A DNA stretch of 64,000 nucleotides from Clostridiales bacterium. GTDB taxonomy: Bacteria; Bacillota; Clostridia; Christensenellales; Aristaeellaceae. The stretch covers positions 164,356-228,355 of the forward strand of contig JAIKWZ010000019.1 in NCBI GenBank assembly GCA_024684375.1, in the 5' to 3' direction. Under the pieces are notes generated by a model, which made no database searches, was not told where the DNA came from, and worked only from the letters and a program-made list of their open reading frames with translations. The translations under genes were made by a program, and so were the position numbers. Shown here in pieces: positions 42,730 to 52,358 of this stretch. Numbering within the stretch: the stretch's first letter is position 1; every line of letters begins with the position of its first letter.

Positions 42730-45723
42730 ATGCGAGCCATGAAAAGAGGATTGCTTTTCATTCTGATATTCGTCATTGCGTGTTCGGCGCTTGGCGCCGA
42801 CGCGGTGACTCAAAAAACCGTGGACGAATACGAAAAGATCGTAAGCACCTATTCCATAGACAAGAGCATCCCGACCTACGAGTCATATAAGGCCGCTCAT
42901 ACGGGACCGCGTCCTGAAAACGAAATAGTCATCCAGGCCGCTTCACCCGTAAGGTACGCGGAGGATGGCTCAGATGAGGCGCAAATATTCACCGACTTCG
43001 GCGGCAGCGAAGGGCTTTCCCTTCTCACAGGCGAGGAAGCGCTGGCGGAGTGGGAATTCGATGTGGAAGAACCGGGCTGGTATGATCTGGAGATCGAATA
43101 CTACCCCTATCCGGGCAAAAACTCCGAGATCCAGAGGGCTTTTTTCCTGGACGGCCTGCTCCCTTACAGAGAGCTGTCGCTGATCTCGTTTTCACGCATC
43201 TGGCGCAACGACGCAAACCCCGGCGTCACGAGGCTGACGGACGAAAACGGCGTTTCTGAGATAGCCTGGGTCAAGGACAATCAGGGCAACGACCTGCGTC
43301 CATCTCCCCAGGAGGATCCCCGGTGGCTGACCACCTTCGTGTATGATTCAAACGGCTATATTTCCGAGAGCCTGAGTTTTTACCTTGAGAGCGGACGGCA
43401 TACGCTGGGCATGCTTTCCCTAAGAGAGCCGATGCTCGTCAAACGCCTAAGCTTCAAAAACGACGCGCGCATCGCCTCATATTCTGAGCTCCGCCGCGGC
43501 GAAGGCTGCGCAGAAGGCATCTGCGTGAGGATCGAGGGCGAGACCGCCCAATACACCTCCTCACAGATGCTCTATCCCGTGCAGGACCAGGCTTCCTCCG
43601 CCGTGTATCCCGCTTCCGCCCGATACCTGCTCAACAACACTATCGGCGGTTATCCCTGGCGTCTCGCGGGCCAATGGATAGAATGGACGTTCCAGGTGCC
43701 TGAGGAAGGCGACTACTGCCTCACCTTCTTCGACAAGCAGAACTTTGTGCGCGGCGTGGACGTGTACAGGAAGATCTACGTCGACGGAAAGGTCCCCTTT
43801 TCCGAGTTTGACGCGCTGCCTTTTTCTTACTCCTCCGGCTGGCGCATGGAGACCGCGCAGGACGAGAACGAGGTCCCGTATCTTATACACCTGACCGGCG
43901 GAACCCACACCCTGCGCATGGAAGTCGTGCTGGGCAGGATGGCCGAGATAATCAGCCGGGTGCAGCAGTGTGTGCTTGATCTGAACGGAATATACCGTCA
44001 GGTGCTCTACATCACCGGCGTATCACCCGACCAGTACCGCGACTACCAGATCGAGCGCAGTCTTCCCGGGCTCAAGCAGGAGCTGGAGCACGTGAAAAGC
44101 GAGCTGGAGATCGCCATAAGCGACCTGGAAAGGACTGCCGGGCATTCCAGCGACAAGCTCACAGTGCTCAAGACCATGAACGACCAGCTCACTTCGCTCA
44201 TCAAGGATCAGGAGCGCTTTACCAAAGTGCTTTCTTCCTTCAAAACCAACGTGCGCGCCTGCGGCAACTGGATAACCCAGGTGCTCATCCAGCCCCTGCA
44301 GATCGACAGGATATACGTCCACACTCCGGACGTGAGCCCCAAGACCGAAGGCGGCGGTTTCTTCGCGGGGCTGGGCCACGAATCCCAGAGGTTATACAAC
44401 TCCTTCATAATCGACTACAACCAGGTAGGCAACGTGGCCGCTGACGACGGCGAAACAAAGGTCATCACCCTGTGGATAGGCACCGGCCGAGATCAGGCCA
44501 ACGTCATCAAGGCGCTTATCGACGACAGCTTCACGCCTCAGACAGGCATCAGCGTGAACGTGCAGCTGGTGGACATGAACACGCTTCTCAGAGCCACCCT
44601 GTCCGGGCAGGGCCCCGACGTGGCCATACAGGTCGCCAATACCAACGGTCTTGCCGGCGCGGTGATGAACACAGGCAACGACACGCCCGTCAATTACGGC
44701 CTTCGCCACGCGGTCATGGATCTGACCGCGTTTGACGACTTTGGCGAAGTCGCGGATCGGTTCATGCCCAGCGCGCTTGTGCCCTTCTCGTTTAATGGCG
44801 CCACCTACGCCCTGCCCGACACCCAGACCTTCCCCATGCTGTTCTACCGCAAGGATATCCTGGCCGAGATCGGGCTTGAAGTGCCCGAGACCTGGGACGA
44901 CGTCAAGGTGGCAATGAGCGTGCTTTCCAAAAACCAGATGGAGTTCGGCATGCTCCCCGGAGAACAGACTTTCGCCATGCTTCTTTACCAGGCGGGCGGC
45001 AGCTATTACACCGAAAACGGCGACGCCTCCGCCCTGGACAGCGACACTGCCATAAACACCTTCCGCCGCTACTGTGAGTTTTATACGGACTACCGTCTGG
45101 ACAAGGCTACCAGCGTGGAAGAACGCTTCCGTACGGGCGAATGTCCGATCATCATAGCCGACTACACCACTTACAACAACCTGCAGGTCTCCGCCCCCGA
45201 CATCAGGGGCCTGTGGGACTTTACCCACGTGCCCGGGACGGTCCGGGAAGACGGGAGCATCGACACCACCACCGGCTGCAGCGGCCTTGCTGACATAATC
45301 ATGAGCGCCACCAAGGAGCCCGAGGCCAGCTGGGAATTCCTCAAATGGTGGACCAGCGCCCAGACGCAGACGCTTTACGGACGTGAAATGGAATCCCTTA
45401 TGGGCTCTTCCGCCCGCGTCGCCACCGCGAATATGGAAGCGCTGGCGAACCTGTCCTGGCCGGTCAGAGATTACAAGGTGCTTTCGGAGCAGTTCAAACA
45501 GGTCAGGGGCATCCCCCAGGTGCCCGGTGGATACTACACCTGGAGAAACGTCAACAACGCATTTTACGCCGTCACCACCGACAACGCGAGCAAGGGGCGC
45601 AACGAGTCCGGCAACACTCCCAGAGAAGAGTTGATGGACAAGATCTACTATATCAACGCTGAGATCAACTACAAGCGCACGGAATTCGGTCTGCCTCTGG
45701 CGGGCGAAGGCAAGGAGGACTGA
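42730..45723 (+). CDS. CBM-like/coiled-coil/extracellular solute-binding fusion protein
   Basis: 997 residues. A signal sequence ends in FVIACSALG, which could be a lipobox (VIAC). Two beta-sandwich, CBM-like modules follow: about 45-260 (WEFDVEEPGWYDLEIEYYPY) and 265-445 (WIEWTFQVPEEGDYCLTFFD). A helical coiled-coil part is at about 445-540 (LKQELEHVKSELEIAISDLE). From about 575 to the end is a family 1 solute-binding protein (KVITLWIGTGRDQANVIKAL, TFPMLFYRKDILAEIGLEVPETW). Binding proteins are normally 400-550 residues, so this fusion is unusual. It heads the operon and should deliver a glycan to the MalFG pair just downstream. Confidence 0.85.
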   Translation: MRAMKRGLLFILIFVIACSALGADAVTQKTVDEYEKIVSTYSIDKSIPTYESYKAAHTGPRPENEIVIQAASPVRYAEDGSDEAQIFTDFGGSEGLSLLTGEEALAEWEFDVEEPGWYDLEIEYYPYPGKNSEIQRAFFLDGLLPYRELSLISFSRIWRNDANPGVTRLTDENGVSEIAWVKDNQGNDLRPSPQEDPRWLTTFVYDSNGYISESLSFYLESGRHTLGMLSLREPMLVKRLSFKNDARIASYSELRRGEGCAEGICVRIEGETAQYTSSQMLYPVQDQASSAVYPASARYLLNNTIGGYPWRLAGQWIEWTFQVPEEGDYCLTFFDKQNFVRGVDVYRKIYVDGKVPFSEFDALPFSYSSGWRMETAQDENEVPYLIHLTGGTHTLRMEVVLGRMAEIISRVQQCVLDLNGIYRQVLYITGVSPDQYRDYQIERSLPGLKQELEHVKSELEIAISDLERTAGHSSDKLTVLKTMNDQLTSLIKDQERFTKVLSSFKTNVRACGNWITQVLIQPLQIDRIYVHTPDVSPKTEGGGFFAGLGHESQRLYNSFIIDYNQVGNVAADDGETKVITLWIGTGRDQANVIKALIDDSFTPQTGISVNVQLVDMNTLLRATLSGQGPDVAIQVANTNGLAGAVMNTGNDTPVNYGLRHAVMDLTAFDDFGEVADRFMPSALVPFSFNGATYALPDTQTFPMLFYRKDILAEIGLEVPETWDDVKVAMSVLSKNQMEFGMLPGEQTFAMLLYQAGGSYYTENGDASALDSDTAINTFRRYCEFYTDYRLDKATSVEERFRTGECPIIIADYTTYNNLQVSAPDIRGLWDFTHVPGTVREDGSIDTTTGCSGLADIIMSATKEPEASWEFLKWWTSAQTQTLYGREMESLMGSSARVATANMEALANLSWPVRDYKVLSEQFKQVRGIPQVPGGYYTWRNVNNAFYAVTTDNASKGRNESGNTPREELMDKIYYINAEINYKRTEFGLPLAGEGKED

Positions 45724-45729
45724 GGAGGC

Positions 45730-46662
45730 ATGAACGCAGTCAAGACCAAGCGAGCCGGCAGGGTCCGCGCTTACAGCCTCAGGCACGAAATATGGAAAAA
45801 CAGGGCTTCATACATGCTTATGGCGCCGTATTTCATACTGTTTTTCCTGTTTACGGTCGTGCCTGTGCTTATGTCCATATACCTGTCTTTCACCTACTTC
45901 AACATGCTGGAGGCGCCCCGGCTCATCGGCTGGACGAACTACGTGAAGCTGCTGCTGGAAGACGACATTTTTACCATCTCCCTGCGCAACACGCTTTTGT
46001 TCGCAGTCATCACGGGCCCGATAAGCTACATGCTGTGCCTGCTGTTCGCCTGGATAATCAACGAGTTCAAGCCCAAGGTCAGGGCGCTGCTCACTCTGGT
46101 GTTCTACGCCCCCTCCATCTGCGGCAACGCCTACATGGTATGGAACCTGATCCTGACCGGCGACCGCTACGGCTACCTTAACGGCATCCTGCTTAAGCTC
46201 GACCTCATCAACAACCCGATACTGTGGATGCAGACGGAAAAATACGTCATGCCCGTGCTCATAATCGTGCAGTTGTGGCTGAGCCTGGGCACCGGCTTCC
46301 TCGCGTTCATAGCGGGTCTTCAGACCATAGACAAAGGCATGTACGAGGCGGCGGCCATCGACGGAGTAAAGAATCGCTGGCAGGAATTATGGTACGTGAC
46401 CCTGCCCGCGATGCGCCCCCAGCTGCTTTTCGGCGCGGTGATGCAGATCACCCAGTCCTTCGCTGTGGCGGACATATCCATATGGCTGGCGGGCAACCCC
46501 TCAGTCAACTACGCCGGAGCCACGGTGGTCACGCACCTGCTGGATTACGGCTCAACGCGGCTTGACATGGGCTATGCCTCCGCCATAGCCACCATACTGT
46601 TCCTGCTGATGGTGGGCACCAACAAGCTGGTGCAGCGCCTGCTCAGAAGGGTAGGTGAATAG
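45730..46662 (+). CDS. Carbohydrate ABC permease, MalF/LplB type
   Basis: 310 residues, six membrane helices, with the EAA loop YEAAAIDGVKNRWQELWYVTLPAMRP that docks the ATPase. The N-terminus YMLMAPYFILFFLFTVVPVLMSIYLSFTYFN is typical for the MalF side. It begins six bases after the binding-protein gene, using a fused stop and ribosome site (TGAGGAGGC). With the next gene it makes the heterodimeric channel. Confidence 0.92.
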   Translation: MNAVKTKRAGRVRAYSLRHEIWKNRASYMLMAPYFILFFLFTVVPVLMSIYLSFTYFNMLEAPRLIGWTNYVKLLLEDDIFTISLRNTLLFAVITGPISYMLCLLFAWIINEFKPKVRALLTLVFYAPSICGNAYMVWNLILTGDRYGYLNGILLKLDLINNPILWMQTEKYVMPVLIIVQLWLSLGTGFLAFIAGLQTIDKGMYEAAAIDGVKNRWQELWYVTLPAMRPQLLFGAVMQITQSFAVADISIWLAGNPSVNYAGATVVTHLLDYGSTRLDMGYASAIATILFLLMVGTNKLVQRLLRRVGE

Positions 46663-46663
46663 C

Positions 46664-47617
46664 ATGGCACGAAAAGATCCCAACCAGACCGTAAAGGTGT
46701 CCATGCGCAAAGTCGTGGACAACCGCCCCGAAAAGATCAAAAAGCTGGAGCGCAAAATGAAGCGCCGCTCCGGCGAAAAGAAGCTGAACCGTTCTGTGGC
46801 CGGCAATACGCTGCTGTTTTTGCTGATGGGCATCTGCGGCGTATTCATGGTGCTGCCTCTGGTAATGATAGTCAATAACGCCCTTAAGCCGCTGGACGAG
46901 ATCTACCAGTTCCCGCCCAGGATATTCGTCCGCAATCCATCGCTGAGCAATTTCAGCGACCTGTTCGTGCTGATGAACGAAAGCTGGGTGCCTTTCTCAA
47001 GGTACGTGCTCAACACCATCATCATCACCTTAGGCGGCATGGCGGGGCACGTGATAGTGGCGTCGCTGGCAGCCTATCCCCTGGCCAAGCACAAATTCCC
47101 CGGCAAGACGCTGCTGTTTTCCATGGTGGTGCTCTCCCTCATGTTCTCATGGACGGTCACCCAGATACCCCAGTACCTGATAATCAGCTGGCTTGGCATA
47201 AACAATACGTATCTGGCGCTGGTCCTACCCGCCTGGAGCTTCGGCATGGGCCTTTACCTCATGAAGCAGTTCATGGAGCAGCTGCCCGACTCCCTTATGG
47301 AGAGTGCCCGGCTGCAGGGAGCGAACGAATGGATCATCTTCTGGAAGATAGTGATGCCCAACGTGCGGCCTGCCTGGCTGACGCTGGCCATATTCCAGTT
47401 TCAGCAGATGTGGGGCAATACGGGCGGAATGTTCCTCAGGAGCGAGGAATTAAAGCCCCTGCAGTACGCGCTGCAGCAGATCACATCCGGCGGCGTCAGC
47501 AGGGCTGGCGCGGGCGCGGCGGTCACGTTCATCATAGCCGCCATACCCATAACCTTCTTCCTGATCTGCCAGAGCTCCATTCTCGAAACCATGACCACCT
47601 CCGGCATGAAGGACTGA
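46664..47617 (+). CDS. Carbohydrate ABC permease, MalG/YtcP type
   Basis: 317 residues from the ATG at 46664, one base after the previous stop; the track starts at a GTG inside that gene. Six membrane helices and the EAA loop DSLMESARLQGANEWIIFWKIVMPNVRP. A basic N-terminal extension of about 45 residues (KIKKLERKMKRRSGEKKLN) precedes the first helix. It is the partner of the preceding permease. Confidence 0.92.
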   Translation: MARKDPNQTVKVSMRKVVDNRPEKIKKLERKMKRRSGEKKLNRSVAGNTLLFLLMGICGVFMVLPLVMIVNNALKPLDEIYQFPPRIFVRNPSLSNFSDLFVLMNESWVPFSRYVLNTIIITLGGMAGHVIVASLAAYPLAKHKFPGKTLLFSMVVLSLMFSWTVTQIPQYLIISWLGINNTYLALVLPAWSFGMGLYLMKQFMEQLPDSLMESARLQGANEWIIFWKIVMPNVRPAWLTLAIFQFQQMWGNTGGMFLRSEELKPLQYALQQITSGGVSRAGAGAAVTFIIAAIPITFFLICQSSILETMTTSGMKD

Positions 47618-47629
47618 GGAGGCGCGGGT

Positions 47630-49756
47630 ATGAAAAAGACAGTATTCGCTTACAGATTCATATGCGCCCTGCTGGTGCTCTGCGCGCTGCTGCCCTGCGC
47701 GCTGGCAGACTCTTCCCAGCCCTTCGATACCTACAATTACGACCACTGGAACAACATCCTGTACACTCCCTCCCCCTATACGCTGGACTTCAGCGTGTCA
47801 GGGGCGACCCTCGTGTGGCAGGGTACCGCTTTGGGCGTGCTTAAGGCGCCAAGGGATTTTTGCTTTGACGAGGACGGCCGGCTGTACATCGCCGACACGG
47901 GCAACAACAGGGTCGTGATAGTGGCTGACGACCTGAAAACCGTCCTTGCCATAATCGACAGTTTTGATTCTCCCGGCGGGCCGCAGACCTTCAGCGCCCC
48001 TTACGGTGTGGCGGTGTCCCAGAACGGGCAGCTCTATGTCGCGGACTCCCAGAACCACAGGATAGTTGTGCTTGAAAAGGACGGGACCTTTGTCAAGTAC
48101 GTTATGGACCCCAAGGGCGACGTACTGGACGAAAAGTTCGTGTTCACTCCCCTGCGCGTATCTGTGGACTACGCCGACAGGGTGTACTGCGTGGCTCAGA
48201 ACATCTTCCAGGGCATAATGGTTTTCTCATCCGACGGGGACTTTACCGGCTTTTTCGGCACCATAAACGTAAAGATCAGCCTGTGGGAGAAGATCTGGCG
48301 CAGGCTCTCCACCAAGGAAGAGCGCTCCAAGCAGCAGCTGTTCATTCCTACCGAGTTTACGGGCATAGATGTGGACTCCGAGGGCTTCGTTTATGCCTCC
48401 AACAAAGACACCGACGGCATACAGGCTGTCCGCAGGCTGAATCCCAAGGGCGAAGACGTCATTCTCAGAGGATCCAAAGAAAATCTGGGCGGCGACATGG
48501 TGTACGGACAGGTGGGCAATTACTCCGGCCCCAGCCAGATAGTCGACGTGGTGTACAGAAACCACGGCATCTATTCCCTGCTCGACGCCCGGCGCGGACG
48601 CATATTCACTTATGACCATGAGGGCAATCTTCTGTACATCTTCGGAGGCATGGGGACCCAGGAAGGCACCTTCCGCGCGCCCGTGGCCATAGAGCATGCC
48701 GATGGACGCCTGCTGGTGCTGGACAACCTGCAGGGCAGCATAAGCGTGTTCGCCGAGACCGAATACGGCTCCCTCATCAACCGGGCGGTCGCATTGCGCT
48801 ACGACGGCGACGAAAGCCTCGCCGTACCTCTGTGGCAGGAGGTCCTGCGGCTGGACGAGAACAACGAACTGGCCAACTCGGGCATAGGCAAGGCATACCT
48901 TTCCGCCGGTGACAACGATAATGCGCTTGTTTACCTGCGCCGCGGCATGAACCGAACCTACTACTCGGTGGCCTTCAAGCGCTGGAGGAACGAGGTGCTC
49001 AGCAGCAACATCAGCTGGGTGCTTACCGGCGTCGTGCTCTTTGTGGTGCTGATCGTGGTCTGGAAAAAGCTGCTGTCACCCAGGCTGCTGAAAAAGCAAA
49101 AGAAGGACATAAACGAAAAGGCTCGCAGAGAACTGCCCGTAAATGCCCGCTGGCGTTACCTGTTCTACACTGTTTTCCATCCCAACGAGGGCTTTTACTG
49201 GATCCGTCATCAGGAAAGGGGCAGCCTGTGGATCGCCGTGCTGATGGTGTTCCTATACGCTGTCGCGTTTTCCTGCAACCGCATTTACGCCAGCTTCGTG
49301 GTAAACGACATAGAGCCCCGCAGCGTGAACCTGATCGCCGAAATGGCAGGAGTACTGCTGCTTTATGTCATACTCTGCGTGGGCAACTGGTCGGTCACAT
49401 GCCTTATGGAAGGCGAAGGCCGCTTTAAGGACATACTCACCGTCATCGGCTATTCGCTCGTGCCCATGATATTCACTACCGTGCTGGCTACGGTCGTTTC
49501 TCAGGCGGTCGCTGAAAACGAGGAAGCGTTCTATTACATACTTATGGGCCTGGGCATGGCCTACAGCCTGATACTCATGCTTATTGGCATAATGCAGGTG
49601 CATAACTATACCTTGGGCAAAACGTTGATCACGCTGTTTATTACGGTCGTGGCGGTGTTCATTATCATATTCCTGGCGATGCTGGTACTGAATTTCGTTA
49701 CCCAGGTATACAGCTTCCTGCGCAACATCTACACCGAACTGATATTCCGCACGTGA
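47630..49756 (+). CDS. NHL beta-propeller/TPR/YIP1 membrane protein
   Basis: 708 residues. A signal peptide (ALLVLCALLPCALAD) is followed by an extracellular NHL-type propeller (about 50-390) with repeats such as PRDFCFDEDGRLYIADTGNNRVVIV and APYGVAVSQNGQLYVADSQNHRIVVLEK. A short TPR-like pair follows (about 395-455: LWQEVLRLDENNELANSGIGKAYLSAGDNDNALVYLRRG), then a membrane helix near 465-482, a basic linker and a five-helix YIP1 domain (about 515-700). The propeller may bind a sugar or a partner protein outside, with YIP1 as the membrane anchor. Its place between permease genes suggests it is part of the uptake complex. Function is unknown. Confidence 0.8.
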   Translation: MKKTVFAYRFICALLVLCALLPCALADSSQPFDTYNYDHWNNILYTPSPYTLDFSVSGATLVWQGTALGVLKAPRDFCFDEDGRLYIADTGNNRVVIVADDLKTVLAIIDSFDSPGGPQTFSAPYGVAVSQNGQLYVADSQNHRIVVLEKDGTFVKYVMDPKGDVLDEKFVFTPLRVSVDYADRVYCVAQNIFQGIMVFSSDGDFTGFFGTINVKISLWEKIWRRLSTKEERSKQQLFIPTEFTGIDVDSEGFVYASNKDTDGIQAVRRLNPKGEDVILRGSKENLGGDMVYGQVGNYSGPSQIVDVVYRNHGIYSLLDARRGRIFTYDHEGNLLYIFGGMGTQEGTFRAPVAIEHADGRLLVLDNLQGSISVFAETEYGSLINRAVALRYDGDESLAVPLWQEVLRLDENNELANSGIGKAYLSAGDNDNALVYLRRGMNRTYYSVAFKRWRNEVLSSNISWVLTGVVLFVVLIVVWKKLLSPRLLKKQKKDINEKARRELPVNARWRYLFYTVFHPNEGFYWIRHQERGSLWIAVLMVFLYAVAFSCNRIYASFVVNDIEPRSVNLIAEMAGVLLLYVILCVGNWSVTCLMEGEGRFKDILTVIGYSLVPMIFTTVLATVVSQAVAENEEAFYYILMGLGMAYSLILMLIGIMQVHNYTLGKTLITLFITVVAVFIIIFLAMLVLNFVTQVYSFLRNIYTELIFRT

Positions 49757-49769
49757 GGGGGGCAGATTT

Positions 49770-52358
49770 ATGCAGAATCAGGAAGAAGTAAGGACGCTTT
49801 CCCCACGCGCAAAAAAGATCATCGCCATCATACTGGCTGTGGCGATACTGGCCGGCGGCGCTCAGCTGTGGTGGTTCCTGGCGAGATACCGTTTTTATTC
49901 CGCGTATAAGGATATAGTCATTCCTCCGGACGAATACGTTGAAGGTCAGGCTTTCGTCCCTGCCGAAGATACGCTCAAGGCGGTGCCGGGGTTCACGCTC
50001 GCGGCAATAAACGACAGCATGGCCCTTTACGTAAAACAGGACACGGCAGAAGTGGCCGTCTATGACAGGCGCAGCGGGAAGACCGTTTACTCCAACCCGT
50101 CCGACGCCTCGAAAGACCCCATAGCCAGGACCGCCAATCAGGAAAACCTGAAAAGCCAGTTCATACTCAGCTACATGGATTCCAACGCCAAGGAAGGCAC
50201 CGCCTGGAGCAGCTACGCCAAGGCAGTCGCCAACGGACAGGTGGAGTACGAGTCCATTCCGGGCGGCGTCAGGGTCATATACAACCTGTCAAACGAAAGG
50301 CTGCTTTTGGTGCCGGACGTGCTCACAAAGGAATGGTACGACATCCTGTCCGTGACCGGCCGTAAAATGACGGCAAGGTCTTATGATCTTGATGAGGAAA
50401 GCGGGCTGTATATCATCAAAACTCAGGGAGTCACCCTGAGAAATAAGCAAATGATCGACCAGGATGCCCGTACCGCAGGCTTTTCGCTGGAAGATTATGA
50501 GGAAATGCAGGCGCTGAGGATAAGCGAAGGCGAGGAAAAAGCCGAATCGCTCTCCTTCACGGTGGCTCTGGAATGGCGTCTGACCGAAGACGGCGTTGAA
50601 GTGTGCGTCCCCTACGGCGGCATACACGAATTCGGAGGCGGAAAAGTCAGGACCATTCAGTTGCTGCCCTTTCTCGGGGCGGGCGGCAGCCAGGAAAGCG
50701 GATATATAGTGCTTCCCGAAGGCAGCGGCGCTCTCATGCGTTTCAATAACGGCAAAAGCTCTTTCCCCCAGTACAACAAAAACGTATACGACCTTGACCT
50801 CGTAGACAGCGACTTTACAGCCATCCAGTACGCCGAGACCGCGCGGATGGCGATGTTCGGCATAGTACACGACGGCCTGGGCATCCTCGCTACCTGTGAG
50901 CGGGGCGCTTCCCTGGCAAACATCGTGGCGGACGTGGCAGGCCGCAACAACAGCTACAATTTCGCTTACTTCAGCTTCACCCTGCGCAGGTCAGATACCC
51001 TAATGATCACCAACGAGGAAGTGAACGTTGCGGAAAAAGACCTGTATCCCGTGGACTGCAAAGTGAGATACGCTCTTCTGGCAGGTGAAAACACCGGTTA
51101 CGACGCGCTTGCCGCCGCTTACAGGCAGCGTCTCATCCGCGAAGGCGCCCTGACTGCCGCTGTGGACGAGGGCGACATACCTTTCTACTCAGACATTATC
51201 GGCGGCGTAAAGGAGACTGCCCACTTTATGGGGATCCAGTACCTGCGCGTGCTACCCATGACCACATTCAAAAACGCCGGGGATATCATCCAGGCACTGG
51301 ATGAGGCAGGCGTAAAGAACCAGCGCATCAATCTGCAGGGCTGGATGAACGGCGGGTACTACCACAATCCCGTAAGCAAGCTCAGCGTTCTGAGCAAGCT
51401 GGGCGGCAAAAGCGGGCTTAGTGAACTGAACCGGAAGGCGGAAGCATTGGGCGCAAAAGTGTACCCCGACGCAGCCGTTCAGCTGGTAACCGACATCGCG
51501 AAAGGCTTTAAGCCCAGCCAGGAAGCCTCACGGTATTACGCTGAGGGCTACGTGGTGAAGCTTGGCGTGATAAACCCGGTCACCCTGCGCAGGACCGGAG
51601 TGGTGGGTTACAACGAAAGGGCTTATATGCTGCTTTCGCCCAAATTCCTGCCCAGGTATGCCGCTTCCCTCGCCTCCGGCGCGGAAAAACTGGGTCTGAA
51701 CAGTCTGAGCCTCAGGGACCTTGCCAGCGAAGTGCACGCCGACAAGCGCCGCACCAACGTCATCAACCGCGAATACGCGCTGGACCTGGTGAAGGACGCG
51801 TTCAGTACGATCAAGGGCAGCAGCAGGGAGCTGATGGTGTCCGGCGGCAACGATTATTCCTTCCCCTACGCCAGCCACGTTATCAATGCGCCGCTTAACC
51901 GCACCCCGTACCCCATACTGGACGAAGAGATCCCTCTCTGGGAAATGATCGTTCACGGCTCAATCGAATACTGCGGCAAGGCGCTGAACCTTTCCCAGAC
52001 CGATGACAGGCGCGCTCAGCTACTCCACCTTGTGGAATACGGCGCTTCGGTGCACTACACGTTCACCTGGAAAGACGCGGCGGAAATGAAATACACCGGC
52101 CTGAACGAAAACTTCGCCACCACCTTTTCGTCCTGGAAAGACGCCGCGGCGGAAGACTACGCTTACGTGAACGGCGCGCTCAAACACGTGCGCGGGGCTC
52201 AGATGAGCTCTTTCGAGCGGCTTTCGGACACCCTGTCACGGACATGTTACTCAAACGGTACGGAAATATACATCAACTACGCAGACGAACCGGCCCAGGC
52301 GGGCACTTACAGCGTGCCCGCGCGGGACTATCTGGTAGTGGGAGGTGACGCAAAGTGA
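49770..52358 (+). CDS. DUF5696-type membrane-anchored protein, possible glycosidase-like fold
   Basis: 862 residues. One N-terminal membrane helix (IIAIILAVAILAGGAQLWWFL) anchors an extracellular body. Residues about 60-430 look like a mutarotase-like beta-sandwich (VCVPYGGIHEFGGGKVRTIQLLPFLGAGG; YIVLPEGSGALMRF). From about 470 the pattern suggests a TIM barrel: FMGIQYLRVLPMTTFKNAGDIIQALDEAGV, INLQGWMNGGYYHNP, LGLNSLSLRDLASEVHADKR, ELMVSGGNDYSFPYASH, LDEEIPLWEMIVHGSIEY. This sandwich-plus-barrel plan is common in glycoside hydrolases. I match it to DUF5696 from memory, and catalytic residues are not known. It may trim glycans at the membrane before import. Confidence 0.7.
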   Translation: MQNQEEVRTLSPRAKKIIAIILAVAILAGGAQLWWFLARYRFYSAYKDIVIPPDEYVEGQAFVPAEDTLKAVPGFTLAAINDSMALYVKQDTAEVAVYDRRSGKTVYSNPSDASKDPIARTANQENLKSQFILSYMDSNAKEGTAWSSYAKAVANGQVEYESIPGGVRVIYNLSNERLLLVPDVLTKEWYDILSVTGRKMTARSYDLDEESGLYIIKTQGVTLRNKQMIDQDARTAGFSLEDYEEMQALRISEGEEKAESLSFTVALEWRLTEDGVEVCVPYGGIHEFGGGKVRTIQLLPFLGAGGSQESGYIVLPEGSGALMRFNNGKSSFPQYNKNVYDLDLVDSDFTAIQYAETARMAMFGIVHDGLGILATCERGASLANIVADVAGRNNSYNFAYFSFTLRRSDTLMITNEEVNVAEKDLYPVDCKVRYALLAGENTGYDALAAAYRQRLIREGALTAAVDEGDIPFYSDIIGGVKETAHFMGIQYLRVLPMTTFKNAGDIIQALDEAGVKNQRINLQGWMNGGYYHNPVSKLSVLSKLGGKSGLSELNRKAEALGAKVYPDAAVQLVTDIAKGFKPSQEASRYYAEGYVVKLGVINPVTLRRTGVVGYNERAYMLLSPKFLPRYAASLASGAEKLGLNSLSLRDLASEVHADKRRTNVINREYALDLVKDAFSTIKGSSRELMVSGGNDYSFPYASHVINAPLNRTPYPILDEEIPLWEMIVHGSIEYCGKALNLSQTDDRRAQLLHLVEYGASVHYTFTWKDAAEMKYTGLNENFATTFSSWKDAAAEDYAYVNGALKHVRGAQMSSFERLSDTLSRTCYSNGTEIYINYADEPAQAGTYSVPARDYLVVGGDAK

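Noticed and set aside
44392-45786. 464-codon minus-strand ORF opposite the binding-protein fusion
   Set aside because: Shadow of a GC-rich coding frame: no ribosome site, low-complexity Val/Gly/His product. The ORFs at 54834-56096 and 56133-57269 are rejected for the same reason.
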